In this document: positions 42,261 to 50,488 of the stretch, in pieces
How the letters are laid out: the number at the start of each line of letters is the position of its first letter
Numbering within the stretch: position 1 is the first letter of the stretch
Source of the DNA: DATJPY01 sp035506135
GTDB lineage: Bacteria > Myxococcota_A > UBA9160 > PR03
Direction of reading: 5' to 3'
Assembly (NCBI GenBank): GCA_035506135.1
Contig: DATJPY010000048.1
Coordinates: 15,487 to 79,486, forward strand
Length of the DNA stretch: 64,000 nucleotides
The notes under the pieces: generated by a model
What the model saw: only the letters and a program-made list of their open reading frames with translations
What the model was told of the DNA's origin: nothing
The model's database searches: none
Program-made: the position numbers and the translations under genes

Positions 42261-43448
42261 TCAGCGGCCGCGCCGGGGCTTCTCGCCCAGCGGGATCCCG
42301 TAGAGGCGCGACCAGTTGTCGGCGACGACCTTCCGCATCGCCCCCTCCGAGAGCGGGAGCTTCTGGAAGTTCTCCATGGCGTGCGGATACATCGAGTCGC
42401 CGTGGGGGAAGTCGGTCGAGAACACCAGGTTGTCGTCGCCGAACCAGTCGACGTAGTGCCGCACCGTCTCCTCGTCGGCGTCGACCGACACGAAGCAGTT
42501 TCGGCGGAAGTACTCGGAGGGCTTGTGCGAGAGGTCGCGCGCCTCGTACCAGCCGACCCACTCGTAGTGCTCGTCGAGCCGGTGCAGCAGCCACGGCGCC
42601 CAGGAGCAGTTGCCCTCGAGCAGCGCCACCCGCAGCCGGGGGAAGCGCTCGAGGACGCCGCCGCCGCACAGCGACACGCATGCGGTCATCACGCCGAGCG
42701 GCTGGTTGAACGTGTGCCACATCATGAGCCGATCGGCGAAGATGTCGAGCGAGAAGTCCGGGCGGAGGTACGTGCGGCCGCCGCCGTGGAACGCCACCGG
42801 GATCCCGAGCCGCTCGCACTCCGCCCAGAGCGGGTCGTAGGCCGGGTGGTGCCAGGGACGGCGGTTGACCGCACCCGGCGCCAGGAAGATCGCCTTGAAG
42901 CCGTACTCGGTGACACATCGACGCGTCTCCTCGACGGCCGATGCCACGTCGTGCGGCGCCACCATCGCAGCGCCGAACAGCCGCGTGGGAGCGGCGGCCA
43001 CGAAGTCGTGCAGCCAGTCGTTGTAGGCGCGCGCGATGGCGGCCGCGAACGCGGGCTCGAGCCCGTCGGGCCCCATCTGCTCGACCGAGTCGAGGCCCAG
43101 CACGAAGAGACCGCGCGAGGGGAAGAGCACCGCGAGGTCGACGCCCTCGCGGTCCATCGCCTCGAGCTGCGCCACCGCGTCCCAGCCGCGCGCCTCGGCA
43201 CTCGCGTAGGCGTCCTCCTGGTCGGGGCGCCAGCCGATCCCGGCGCCGCGCGCCTCGCGCACGGCGCGCACCGGTCCGAGCCGCAGCATCACGTGCGACT
43301 TCACCTTGACGCGCAGGTCGCGGCGCAGCTCGGTCATGCCGACCGGGGCGGCGTGGCGGTACTCCGGTGCGATGTAGCGCTGCCACAGGTCGGGCGGCTC
43401 GAGCACGTGCATGTCGCTGTCGGCGACGACGCCATCTAGGATCGACAT
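42261..43448 (-). CDS. Amidohydrolase-2 family protein
   Basis: 395 residues from the ATG at 43448. N-terminal VADSDMHVLEPPDLWQRYI gives the metal DxH motif; GIPVAFHGGG the middle His; DNLVFSTDFPHGDS the final Asp. The family includes decarboxylases and hydrolases such as ACMS decarboxylase. Members with this EPPDLWQRYI opening are frequent in actinobacterial lipid clusters, without an assigned reaction. Eight nucleotides separate it from the thiolase stop. Confidence 0.88.
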   Translation of the reverse strand: MSILDGVVADSDMHVLEPPDLWQRYIAPEYRHAAPVGMTELRRDLRVKVKSHVMLRLGPVRAVREARGAGIGWRPDQEDAYASAEARGWDAVAQLEAMDREGVDLAVLFPSRGLFVLGLDSVEQMGPDGLEPAFAAAIARAYNDWLHDFVAAAPTRLFGAAMVAPHDVASAVEETRRCVTEYGFKAIFLAPGAVNRRPWHHPAYDPLWAECERLGIPVAFHGGGRTYLRPDFSLDIFADRLMMWHTFNQPLGVMTACVSLCGGGVLERFPRLRVALLEGNCSWAPWLLHRLDEHYEWVGWYEARDLSHKPSEYFRRNCFVSVDADEETVRHYVDWFGDDNLVFSTDFPHGDSMYPHAMENFQKLPLSEGAMRKVVADNWSRLYGIPLGEKPRRGR

Positions 43449-43456
43449 GGGCCTCC

Positions 43457-44653
43457 TCAATCCCGGCAGAGGATGTTGACGCAGCAAACGCTGCCGCCGC
43501 CCACCAGGTGGGCGAGCCCGACCCGCGCGCCGGGGACCTGGCGGCGGCCGGCCTCGCCGCGGAGCTGCAGCGCGAGCTCGTGGATCTGCGCGAGCCCGGT
43601 CGGACCGGCGGGATGGCCGCGCGCGATGAGGCCGCCGTCGGTATTCATGGGGATGCGGCCACCGAGCTCGCCGGCGCCCTCCTCCACCCACTTCTCCGCC
43701 TCCGTGCAGAAGCCGAGCAGCTCGTAGTACTCGAGCTCCTCGTTGGCGAAGGCGTCGTGGCAGAGCGCTACGTGTACGTCCTCGGGGCCGAGGCCGGCCT
43801 GCTCGTACGCCTCGAGCGCGGTGTCGCGCGTCATGCTCGAGGGGCCGACCACGGGGCCGACGAAGGTGTGCCCCCGCGTGTAGCGCTCGCTCTGCAGCGC
43901 CGAGGAGCGGGCCGCGACGATCGGGCGCCCGGGCTGGCGGCGACGCGCCAGGTCCTTGCGCGCGACGATCGCGCAGGCGGCGCCGTCCGAGACCGGGCAC
44001 GCCATCATCGCGGTGAGCGGCTCCGAGACCATCGGCGAGGCCAGCACCTCTTCGACCGTGACGCGGTGGTCGGGCTGCCGGTGCGAGAACGGGTTCAGCG
44101 CGCCGTGGTTCCAGCTCTTGGCGGCGATGCGCGCGAAGTGCTCGGGCCGGGTGCCGCGCTCGTGCATGCGGCGCGTCGCCCAGAGCGCGAAGTAGCTGGC
44201 GGGCAGGATCACCGAGTCGATCTGGTCGCGTCCGACCCCGCGCGAGGGCGCGCGCCGGGGCGCGGCCTTCGGGTCGCGCGCCCCCGCGTCGGGCCTCGGC
44301 GCTCCCATCATCGCCGTCATCTTGTCGAAGCCGAGCGCCATTGCGACATCGCAGCGCCCCGCGCTCACGGCCGCCGCGGCCTCGCGGAAGGCGACGAGAC
44401 CGGTGGCCGAGGCGTTCTCGACGTGTGTCACGGGAAGCCCCGTGAGCCCGAACTCCTTCATGATCTTCACGCCCGTCATGGGCGTGCCCGCCACGTAGCC
44501 GACGAAGGCCTCGCCGACGTCGCGGAACGACAGGCCGGCGTCGGCGAGCGCGGCGAGGCCCGCCTCGCGCGCGAGGTCGGCGAGCGGCTGCGCGCCGAGC
44601 GAGCCGAAGCGCACCATCCCGACGCCGAGCACGGCGACGTCGTGGAGCTTCAC
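43457..44653 (-). CDS. Thiolase-fold protein (SCP-x / Ltp2-like) lacking the nucleophilic Cys
   Basis: 398 residues from a GTG that overlaps the previous stop. Thiolase marks: HVENASATGLVAFREA, HDAFANEELEYYELLGFC, NTDGGLIARGHPAGPTGL and GGGSVCCVNIL. At the position of the usual nucleophile (VEAACASG) the sequence is ENASATG, so Cys is Ser near residue 82. Such thiolase-like proteins together with a DUF35 partner act as retro-aldolases (Ltp2 with ChsH2) in sterol side-chain degradation. The DUF35 gene directly overlaps it. The fold is certain, the reaction inferred. Confidence 0.88.
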   Translation of the reverse strand: MKLHDVAVLGVGMVRFGSLGAQPLADLAREAGLAALADAGLSFRDVGEAFVGYVAGTPMTGVKIMKEFGLTGLPVTHVENASATGLVAFREAAAAVSAGRCDVAMALGFDKMTAMMGAPRPDAGARDPKAAPRRAPSRGVGRDQIDSVILPASYFALWATRRMHERGTRPEHFARIAAKSWNHGALNPFSHRQPDHRVTVEEVLASPMVSEPLTAMMACPVSDGAACAIVARKDLARRRQPGRPIVAARSSALQSERYTRGHTFVGPVVGPSSMTRDTALEAYEQAGLGPEDVHVALCHDAFANEELEYYELLGFCTEAEKWVEEGAGELGGRIPMNTDGGLIARGHPAGPTGLAQIHELALQLRGEAGRRQVPGARVGLAHLVGGGSVCCVNILCRD

Positions 44654-45141
44654 GCTGCGCCCGCGTCCGATGGACTTCGCTCGCCTTCGGCTCGCTGCGC
44701 GCGCTCCTCGGAGGCTTGCGGCTTGAACCGGAAGATCACGACCTCGGCGCCTTCCGCCGTCTCCCCGAGCACCTCGAGATCGAGCACCATCGGCATGCCG
44801 ATCGAGAAGGCCTCGCGCGGGCCCGCCAGCACCGCCTGCACGCGCGGCCCTTCCGGCAGGTCGATCTGCCCGACGCCGTAGCCGCCGGCGTCGGCGCGCT
44901 TGGAGCCGAACAGCGGGAGGTGCGTCCAGGTCCAGGTATAGAGCGTGCCGCGCGGCCCGAGCTGCACGTCGTCGGTGCCGATGGCGAGACACTTCGCGCA
45001 GACGGCGCGCCGCGGGAAGAAGACCTCTCCGCAGCTTCGGCAGCGCGAGCCGAGCAGCCGCGGCGGCTCGGCCGGTGCCTCGGGAATGGTGAAGAAGCCG
45101 GGCTCGATCGGGACCCGCGGTCTCGGGGCGAGGGGGCTCAC
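44650..45141 (-). CDS. DUF35 Zn-ribbon/OB-fold acyl-CoA-associated protein
   Basis: 163 residues. Rubredoxin-like Zn ribbon CRSCGEVFFPRRAVCAKC (four Cys, about residues 34-51), then an OB fold (YTWTWTHLPLFG, YGVGQIDLPEGPRVQAVL, GMPMVLDLEVLG). Partners of thiolases and thiolase-like aldolases use it to bind acyl-CoA. The last 20 residues (ASEERAQRAEGERSPSDAGA) are encoded by the dispersed repeat and are probably a dispensable tail. First gene of a DUF35-thiolase-amidohydrolase-ligase run. Confidence 0.9.
   Translation of the reverse strand: MSPLAPRPRVPIEPGFFTIPEAPAEPPRLLGSRCRSCGEVFFPRRAVCAKCLAIGTDDVQLGPRGTLYTWTWTHLPLFGSKRADAGGYGVGQIDLPEGPRVQAVLAGPREAFSIGMPMVLDLEVLGETAEGAEVVIFRFKPQASEERAQRAEGERSPSDAGAA
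44673..44700 (-). repeat. Dispersed repeat copy 8, inside the DUF35 gene 3' end
   Basis: On the minus strand: GCGCAGCGAGCCGAAGGC then GAGCGAAGTC. It encodes part of the DUF35 protein tail. Confidence 0.7.
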
Positions 45142-45172
45142 GCGGGCGTTCTACTGGCGAATTGACGGGGCG

Positions 45173-45583
45173 TCAAGTTGAGCGGGATGGGCGCAGCGCC
45201 GCGGGATCGCCGGCGCTCCGGCGAAGCAGGCCGAAGGCGATCGCGGCCGACGACGCCTCGAGCCCGAGCGCGAACGCCGTGTACGACGAGAACCCGCCGT
45301 CGATCGCGAGGCCGAGCACACGCGCCGAGGCGAGCCCTGCGGTCAGGGTCCCGACCGCGACGAGCGCCGGGCGCACCAGGCCGGCACGCAGGAGCGCGAG
45401 CCCGGCGAGCACGCCGAGGGCCGCCTCGAGGCCGCCGTACATGGCGCGGATCTCGGTGCTGCCGGTGGCAGTGTGATAGGCCACACCCGCGGCATCGGAC
45501 AGCGACTCCGGGCGGAACAGGCAGTAGAGCCCGTAGGGCAGCCAGACCAGCACGGTGAACGCGAGGAAGATGCGGGTCGCCAT
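45173..45583 (-). CDS. DUF4345 membrane protein
   Basis: 136 residues with four hydrophobic segments. ATG 45583 with GAGGTGA upstream. LPYGLYCLFRPESL, then TGSTEIRAMYGGLEAALG are typical DUF4345; function unknown. It directly follows the GNAT gene (2 nt between), so co-transcribed. Confidence 0.85.
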   Translation of the reverse strand: MATRIFLAFTVLVWLPYGLYCLFRPESLSDAAGVAYHTATGSTEIRAMYGGLEAALGVLAGLALLRAGLVRPALVAVGTLTAGLASARVLGLAIDGGFSSYTAFALGLEASSAAIAFGLLRRSAGDPAALRPSRST

Positions 45584-45585
45584 GG

Positions 45586-46212
45586 TCACCTCGGCTCGGC
45601 GGGGCCTCCCGTCGCGGCGGCGAGCTTCGACTCGAGCCCGCGCTTGACCGAGGGCCACTCGGATTCGATCACGCTGAAGTAGACGCTATCGCGCAGGCGT
45701 CCGCCAGGGCACACCATGTGGCTGCGGAGCGTGCCCTCCTCGACCGCGCCGATCCGGAGCAGCGCCGCGCGCGAGCGCTCGTTCAGCGCGTCGGTCTTGA
45801 ATTCGACGCGCGTGCAGCCGAGCTCCTCGAAGCAATGGCGGAGCTGCAGGTACTTCGCCTCGGTGTTGCACGCCGTGCGCTGCCAGGGCACGCCGAGCCA
45901 GGTGGCGCCGATCTCGAGCCGGCGGTTGGCGCGGTCGATGGCCAGGAAGCTCGTGGAGCCGACCACGTCGCCGGTCGCCGCGAGGATCGTGACGAAGGGC
46001 ACGGCGGCGCCGGCGCGCTGCCCGGCGAGCGCCATCTCGACGTAGCGCGCCATCTCCTCGCGCGTCTCGACGGCGAACGGGAACCAGCGGAAGATGCCGT
46101 GCCCGACGCCGATCTCGACCAGGCGCTCGAGGTGCGCCTCGCGCATCGGCTCGAGCCGGACGAAGCGGCCCGAGAGCGTCACCGGTCGCGGATCGATGGC
46201 CGGCCTCGTCAT
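45586..46212 (-). CDS. GNAT-family N-acetyltransferase (RimJ/RimL type)
   Basis: 208 residues. LSGRFVRLEPMREAHLERLV at the N-terminus, VGSTSFLAIDRANRRLEIG, and ACNTEAKYLQLRHCFEELGC through the acetyl-CoA-binding helix. Acetylates an amine, possibly a ribosomal protein N-terminus or a small amine; not resolvable. Middle gene of a three-gene minus-strand unit. Confidence 0.88.
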   Translation of the reverse strand: MTRPAIDPRPVTLSGRFVRLEPMREAHLERLVEIGVGHGIFRWFPFAVETREEMARYVEMALAGQRAGAAVPFVTILAATGDVVGSTSFLAIDRANRRLEIGATWLGVPWQRTACNTEAKYLQLRHCFEELGCTRVEFKTDALNERSRAALLRIGAVEEGTLRSHMVCPGGRLRDSVYFSVIESEWPSVKRGLESKLAAATGGPAEPR

Positions 46213-46224
46213 CGCGTTCCCGGT

Positions 46225-46887
46225 CTACCAGATCCCGGGGAGGAGTCGCCAGCGCACGCGCGCGGCGTACTCGCGATAGCCGTCGAGCTCCTCGGCGAGC
46301 GTCCGCTCCTCCCAGAGCAGCCGCAGCACGAGCAGCCCGACGCCGATGGGCAGCGGGAGCAGTCCCCAGAGCGAGCCGAGCGAGAGGGGAGCGGCCACGA
46401 GGGCGAGCGCGCCGCCCGCATAGCCGGGGTGCCGGATCCACGCGTAGGGACCGCTCGACACGACTCGGTGTCCGCGCTCCGACTGGACCCGCACGAAGGC
46501 CGCGAAGAATCGGTTGCTGTGGGCTGCCCAGAGCCCCACCCCCTGTCCCAGCAGGTAGACGCCGAGGGCGGCCCGCTCGAGCGCGGCCGGGAAGCGCGGC
46601 GACCAGCCGAAGCGCGCATCGAGGCCTGCCAGCACGAGCGGCGCGGGCAGCGAGAAGAGGAGCATCAGGGCCGACACCCAGCGGTCCCAGCGCCGGGTCG
46701 GGCCGCCCGGCTTCGCCCGCTCGCGGATCAGCTCGGGGTCCATCACCACGAAGCCGACCACCGCGAGCGCCGCGTTCGCTGCGACGAAATGCCACGCCGC
46801 GGGCCAGTCGAGGCGGCCGGCGGTGCCGAAGAGCACCGACACCAGGAACACCAGCCAGAGGCCGGTCTCGACGACGGCGTTCAGCAT
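46225..46887 (-). CDS. Isoprenylcysteine methyltransferase-like (ICMT/PEMT) membrane protein
   Basis: 220 residues from the ATG at 46887, with about five hydrophobic segments. C-terminal SGPYAWIRHPGYAGG and EERTLAEELDGYREYAARV are the SAM-binding signature of the ICMT/PEMT group. Bacterial members methylate lipids or unknown small molecules. First gene of the ICMT-GNAT-DUF4345 unit; it diverges from devB. Confidence 0.88.
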   Translation of the reverse strand: MLNAVVETGLWLVFLVSVLFGTAGRLDWPAAWHFVAANAALAVVGFVVMDPELIRERAKPGGPTRRWDRWVSALMLLFSLPAPLVLAGLDARFGWSPRFPAALERAALGVYLLGQGVGLWAAHSNRFFAAFVRVQSERGHRVVSSGPYAWIRHPGYAGGALALVAAPLSLGSLWGLLPLPIGVGLLVLRLLWEERTLAEELDGYREYAARVRWRLLPGIW

Positions 46888-47044
46888 GTTGCGCGCAGAT
46901 CGGCGCGGAGGGCCGCGCGGCAGGACCCGAAACGCCGCGACACCGGCCCGCGCCGACACCGGCTCTGCTGCACCGGCTTCCGCTCCAGGTGGCGTTATAT
47001 CGGCTTCACGCCCGGCGGTCCAGGTCAGAGCGGCACCGGCGCGT

Positions 47045-47052
47045 GGTATAAG
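47045..47052 (+). promoter_or_regulatory. Extended -10 promoter of devBCA
   Basis: GGTATAAG: the -10 TATAAG (47047-47052) follows TGG, an extended -10 pattern. The start would be near 47059, with GGAGG 5 nt before the ATG at 47076. No clear -35. Confidence 0.5.
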
Positions 47053-47075
47053 ATGGCCGGCATCGGAGGTCGAGG

Positions 47076-47960
47076 ATGCGGGTCGGAGTCGGCGCCTGGA
47101 TCGCGGGCGCGGCGTTGGGTGCGGCCGGGATCGGGCTCTACCTGTCGGGCGGAAGCCCGAGCGCCGCGCTGTCGGCGCTGGGGCTCGGCGACGGCGCCGT
47201 GCGGGCCGACACGCGGCCGGCGGGCCTGCCGCCCCCGGTCGGCGCCGCGCCGGACCGCGTCTCGGCGCTCGGGCGGCTCGAGCCCGAGGACGGCGTCATC
47301 CGCGTCGCCGGCCCCTCGCAGCCCTCCGTGGTCATCGCCAAGCTCTACGTGGACGACGGCGATCGCGTGAAGACGGGGCAGCTCCTCGCGACGCTCGACA
47401 CCGCCGCCATGCTCGAGGCCTCGGTCCACCGCCTCGAGGCCGAGCTCGCCAACGCGCGGCGTGAGCTGACCCGACAGGCCACGCTCAATCGCAGCCAGGT
47501 GCTCTCGGATTCGCAGCGCGAGTCCTGGGAGCTCAAGGTGCGCGTGGCGGAGGCGGAGCTCGCGCGGGCGCGCGCCGAGCTGGAGCTCGCGCACGTGCGC
47601 TCCCCGCTCGACGGCCAGGTGCTGAAGGTCCACGCGCGCGAGGGCGAGCGGGTCGGGTCGGAGGGCATCGTCGAGCTCGGCAGGACCGACCACATGTTCG
47701 CCGTCGCGGAGGTGTACGAGGAAGACGTGCGCCGCGTTCGCGTCGGTCAACACGCTGTGGTGACGAGCCCGGCGCTCGAGGCGCCGCTCGAAGGGAAGGT
47801 GGACTGGGTCAACCTGCGGGTCGCCAAGCAGGACGCCATCGGCAACGATCCGGCCGCGCGCAAGGACGCCCGCGTGGTGGAGGTCAAGATCCGCCTCGCG
47901 GACAGCGCCCCCGCCGCCGGGCTCACCAACCTCCAGGTCGAGGTGGCCATCGGGCCCTGA
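47076..47960 (+). CDS. devB: DevB-type ABC-exporter membrane-fusion protein
   Basis: 294 residues. N-terminal membrane anchor, then a HlyD-like structure: VSALGRLEPEDGVIRVAGPS as the first lipoyl half, a coiled coil at about 110-165, LAHVRSPLDGQVLKVHAREG as the second half, and a beta-barrel. VSALGRLEP is characteristic of DevB, which in heterocysts exports glycolipids with DevCA. Spans inner membrane and periplasm. Followed by devC and devA. Confidence 0.9.
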   Translation: MRVGVGAWIAGAALGAAGIGLYLSGGSPSAALSALGLGDGAVRADTRPAGLPPPVGAAPDRVSALGRLEPEDGVIRVAGPSQPSVVIAKLYVDDGDRVKTGQLLATLDTAAMLEASVHRLEAELANARRELTRQATLNRSQVLSDSQRESWELKVRVAEAELARARAELELAHVRSPLDGQVLKVHAREGERVGSEGIVELGRTDHMFAVAEVYEEDVRRVRVGQHAVVTSPALEAPLEGKVDWVNLRVAKQDAIGNDPAARKDARVVEVKIRLADSAPAAGLTNLQVEVAIGP

Positions 47961-47978
47961 CGGGAGGGCGCGCCCGCG

Positions 47979-49127
47979 ATGTCGATGCCGCTCGGCTGGC
48001 TGCAGCTCAAGCACCGCAAGCTCCGACTCGTCGTGGCGCTGGCCGGGATCGCATTCGCGGTCGTGCTGATCCTGATGCAGCTCGGCTTCCAGGCCTCGCT
48101 GTTCGGCAGCTCCGTCCGCTACCACCGGCAGCTCCGCTACGACATCGCGCTGGTCGGCAAGGACACGTCGTTCCTGGTGCAGCCCACCCCCTTCTCGAGC
48201 CGCCGGCTCTACCAGGCGCTCGGCGTGGACGGCGTCGCGTCGGTGGCGCCGGTGTACGTGGGGCCCGCGGTGTGGAAGAACCCCTGGACCCACGAGTCGC
48301 GCCAGATCTTCACGATCGGGGTGGATCCCGCCGACGACGCGCTGGAGGCCCCGGGCGTGCGCGAGAACGTCGAGGTGCTGCGACGCCGCGACGCCGTGCT
48401 CTTCGACGCGGCGTCGCGTCCCGAGTTCGGCCCGGTCGCCGAGCACGTGCGGCGCGGCGAGCACCTCGCGGTCGAGGTGAACGGCCGCCAGATCGAGATC
48501 GGCGGGCTCTTCGAGGTCGGCACCTCGTTCGGCATCGACGCGAGCCTGCTGATGAGCGACACCAACTTCCTGCGGCTCTTTCCGGGCCGCGCGCGCACGC
48601 AGATCGACATCGGCCTGGTGCGGGTGAAGCCCGGCGTGGATCCCTCGCTGGTGCGAGACCGCCTGCGCGCGCTCCTGCCGCCGGACGTGCACGTCCTGAC
48701 CAAGCCCGAGTACATCGACAAGGAGATCAACTACTGGTCGGCGACCACGCCGATCGGCTACGTCTTCGCGTTCGGCTGCGTGATCGGCTTCGTGGTCGGC
48801 TGCATCATCGTCTACCAGATCCTGTTCGCCGACGTCTCCGACCACCTGGCCGAGTACGCCACGCTGAAGGCGATGGGCTACTCGAACCGCTGGCTCTCCG
48901 GCGTGGTGCTGCAGCAGGCGCTGATCCTGGCCGTACTCGGGTACCTGCCCGGGCTGCTCGTCACGCTCTGGCTCTACCGCATGGCCGGCGCCGCCACGCA
49001 CCTTCCCCTCGAGCTCACGCCGGCGCGGGCGGTCGGCGTGCTGGTGCTGACCGCGACGATGTGCGCGGTCTCGGGCTTCCTGGCCCTGCGCAGGGTCCGC
49101 GCGCTCGACCCGGCCGACGTCTTCTGA
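47979..49127 (+). CDS. devC: DevC-type ABC-exporter permease
   Basis: 382 residues with four membrane segments and a large periplasmic domain between the first and second, as in FtsX/MacB-type permeases. LAGIAFAVVLILMQLGFQ is the first segment; YATLKAMGYSNRWLSGVVL is the coupling region to the ATPase. Partner of DevB. Its stop overlaps the next start (TGATG). Confidence 0.92.
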   Translation: MSMPLGWLQLKHRKLRLVVALAGIAFAVVLILMQLGFQASLFGSSVRYHRQLRYDIALVGKDTSFLVQPTPFSSRRLYQALGVDGVASVAPVYVGPAVWKNPWTHESRQIFTIGVDPADDALEAPGVRENVEVLRRRDAVLFDAASRPEFGPVAEHVRRGEHLAVEVNGRQIEIGGLFEVGTSFGIDASLLMSDTNFLRLFPGRARTQIDIGLVRVKPGVDPSLVRDRLRALLPPDVHVLTKPEYIDKEINYWSATTPIGYVFAFGCVIGFVVGCIIVYQILFADVSDHLAEYATLKAMGYSNRWLSGVVLQQALILAVLGYLPGLLVTLWLYRMAGAATHLPLELTPARAVGVLVLTATMCAVSGFLALRRVRALDPADVF

Positions 49128-50461
49128 TGGACGCCGCGCCGATCGCCTCCCGGACGCTCTGCCACTTCTACGGCTCGGGCGACCTGCGCAAGCAGATCCT
49201 CTACGACGTCGACGTCGAGGTGCGCACCGGAGAGATCGTGATCGTCACGGGGCCCTCGGGATCGGGCAAGACCACGCTGCTCACGCTGATCGGCGCGCTG
49301 CGCTCCGCGCAGGAGGGGAGCCTGCAGGTGCTCGGCCAGGAGCTGCGCGGCGCGGACGCGCGCTCGCTGCAGTCCGTCCGCCAGCGCATCGGGTACATCT
49401 TCCAGCACCACAACCTGATCGAGGCGCTGACGGCGCGCCAGAACGTCGAGATGGCGCTCCAGCTCCATCCGAACCGCGGGCCGCGCGAGCTGCGCGAGAG
49501 GGCGTGCGCGATGCTCGAGGCGGTGGGGCTGGGCGACCGCGTCGACCACCATCCGGCGCAGCTCTCGGGCGGACAGCGCCAGCGCGTCGCGATCGCGCGC
49601 GCGCTCGTCTCGCAGCCGCGCATCATCCTCGCCGACGAGCCGACCGCATCGCTCGACAAGAAGTCCGGCCGCGAGGTGGTCGACCTCATGCAGGCGCTGG
49701 CACGCGAGCAGGGCGTCACCGTGGTGCTGGTGACGCACGACAACCGGATCCTCGACATCGCCGACCGCATCATCCACCTGGAGGACGGCAGGCTGTGCTC
49801 GTTCAGCGACGCCGTGCTGGCCAACACGCAGCATCTGATGCGGACGCTCGCCGACAGCAACCGGAAGGGGGAGCTTCGCACCCTGGTTTCGGGGATGAAC
49901 GAGGAGCAGTTCCAGCGCGGTCTCGAGCAGCTCACCTCCGAGTCGCGCCGCTTCATGGAGGCGACGTCGCTGGCCAACGACGAGGCCTTCCAGAGCATGC
50001 TCGAGCAGGCGCTCTTCGCCTTCACGTTCAAGATGGGCGACCTGCTGGACGCCGAGCGCGCCTCGCTGTTCCTCGTCGACCACGAGCGCAACGAGATGTG
50101 GCTGCGCGTGGCGCAGGAGGAGGGCGGCAAGCCGCTCGAGTACCGCATGCCGCTCGGCGCCGGCGTGGCCGGGCACGTAGCGGCCAGCGGCCAGGGCTGC
50201 CGCATCGACGACGCCTACGCCGACCCGCGCTTCAATCGGGAGCTCGACCAGGAGACCGGCTTCCGCACCCGCAGCATCCTGTGCCTGCCGCTGCGGAGCA
50301 GCGCGACGGGCAAGGTGTTCGCCGTGGCGCAGCTCCTGAACTCGCGCGACGGGAGCGTCTTCGACGCCGAGGACGAGAAGCGCTTCGGCACCTTCCTCGA
50401 CTCGATCGGGGTGATCCTCGAGACCTGGTGCGCGATGGCACACCGGCGGCGGGAGCTTTGA
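49127..50461 (+). CDS. devA: DevA-type ABC ATPase fused to a C-terminal GAF domain
   Basis: 444 residues, about 200 more than normal DevA. Walker A GPSGSGKTT (42-50), Q-loop IFQHHN, signature LSGGQRQRVAIARAL (146-160), Walker B IILADEPTASLD (166-177) and H-loop VTHDNR are intact. A linker leads to a GAF domain at about 285-436 (LLDAERASLFLVDHERNEMW, PLGAGVAGHVAASGQG, RSILCLPLRSSATGKVFAVA). GAF domains bind cyclic nucleotides, tetrapyrroles or other small ligands, so export may be ligand-controlled. The fusion is read from continuous sequence. Confidence 0.93.
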   Translation: MDAAPIASRTLCHFYGSGDLRKQILYDVDVEVRTGEIVIVTGPSGSGKTTLLTLIGALRSAQEGSLQVLGQELRGADARSLQSVRQRIGYIFQHHNLIEALTARQNVEMALQLHPNRGPRELRERACAMLEAVGLGDRVDHHPAQLSGGQRQRVAIARALVSQPRIILADEPTASLDKKSGREVVDLMQALAREQGVTVVLVTHDNRILDIADRIIHLEDGRLCSFSDAVLANTQHLMRTLADSNRKGELRTLVSGMNEEQFQRGLEQLTSESRRFMEATSLANDEAFQSMLEQALFAFTFKMGDLLDAERASLFLVDHERNEMWLRVAQEEGGKPLEYRMPLGAGVAGHVAASGQGCRIDDAYADPRFNRELDQETGFRTRSILCLPLRSSATGKVFAVAQLLNSRDGSVFDAEDEKRFGTFLDSIGVILETWCAMAHRRREL

Positions 50462-50473
50462 GGGCGGGCCGAC

Positions 50474-50479
50474 TACAAT
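50474..50479 (+). promoter_or_regulatory. Candidate -10 hexamer TACAAT of the glutamate dehydrogenase gene
   Basis: Nine nucleotides before the ATG at 50489, suggesting a leaderless or near-leaderless transcript separate from devBCA. No -35 recognised. Confidence 0.4.
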
Positions 50480-50488
50480 CCCGGCTCG

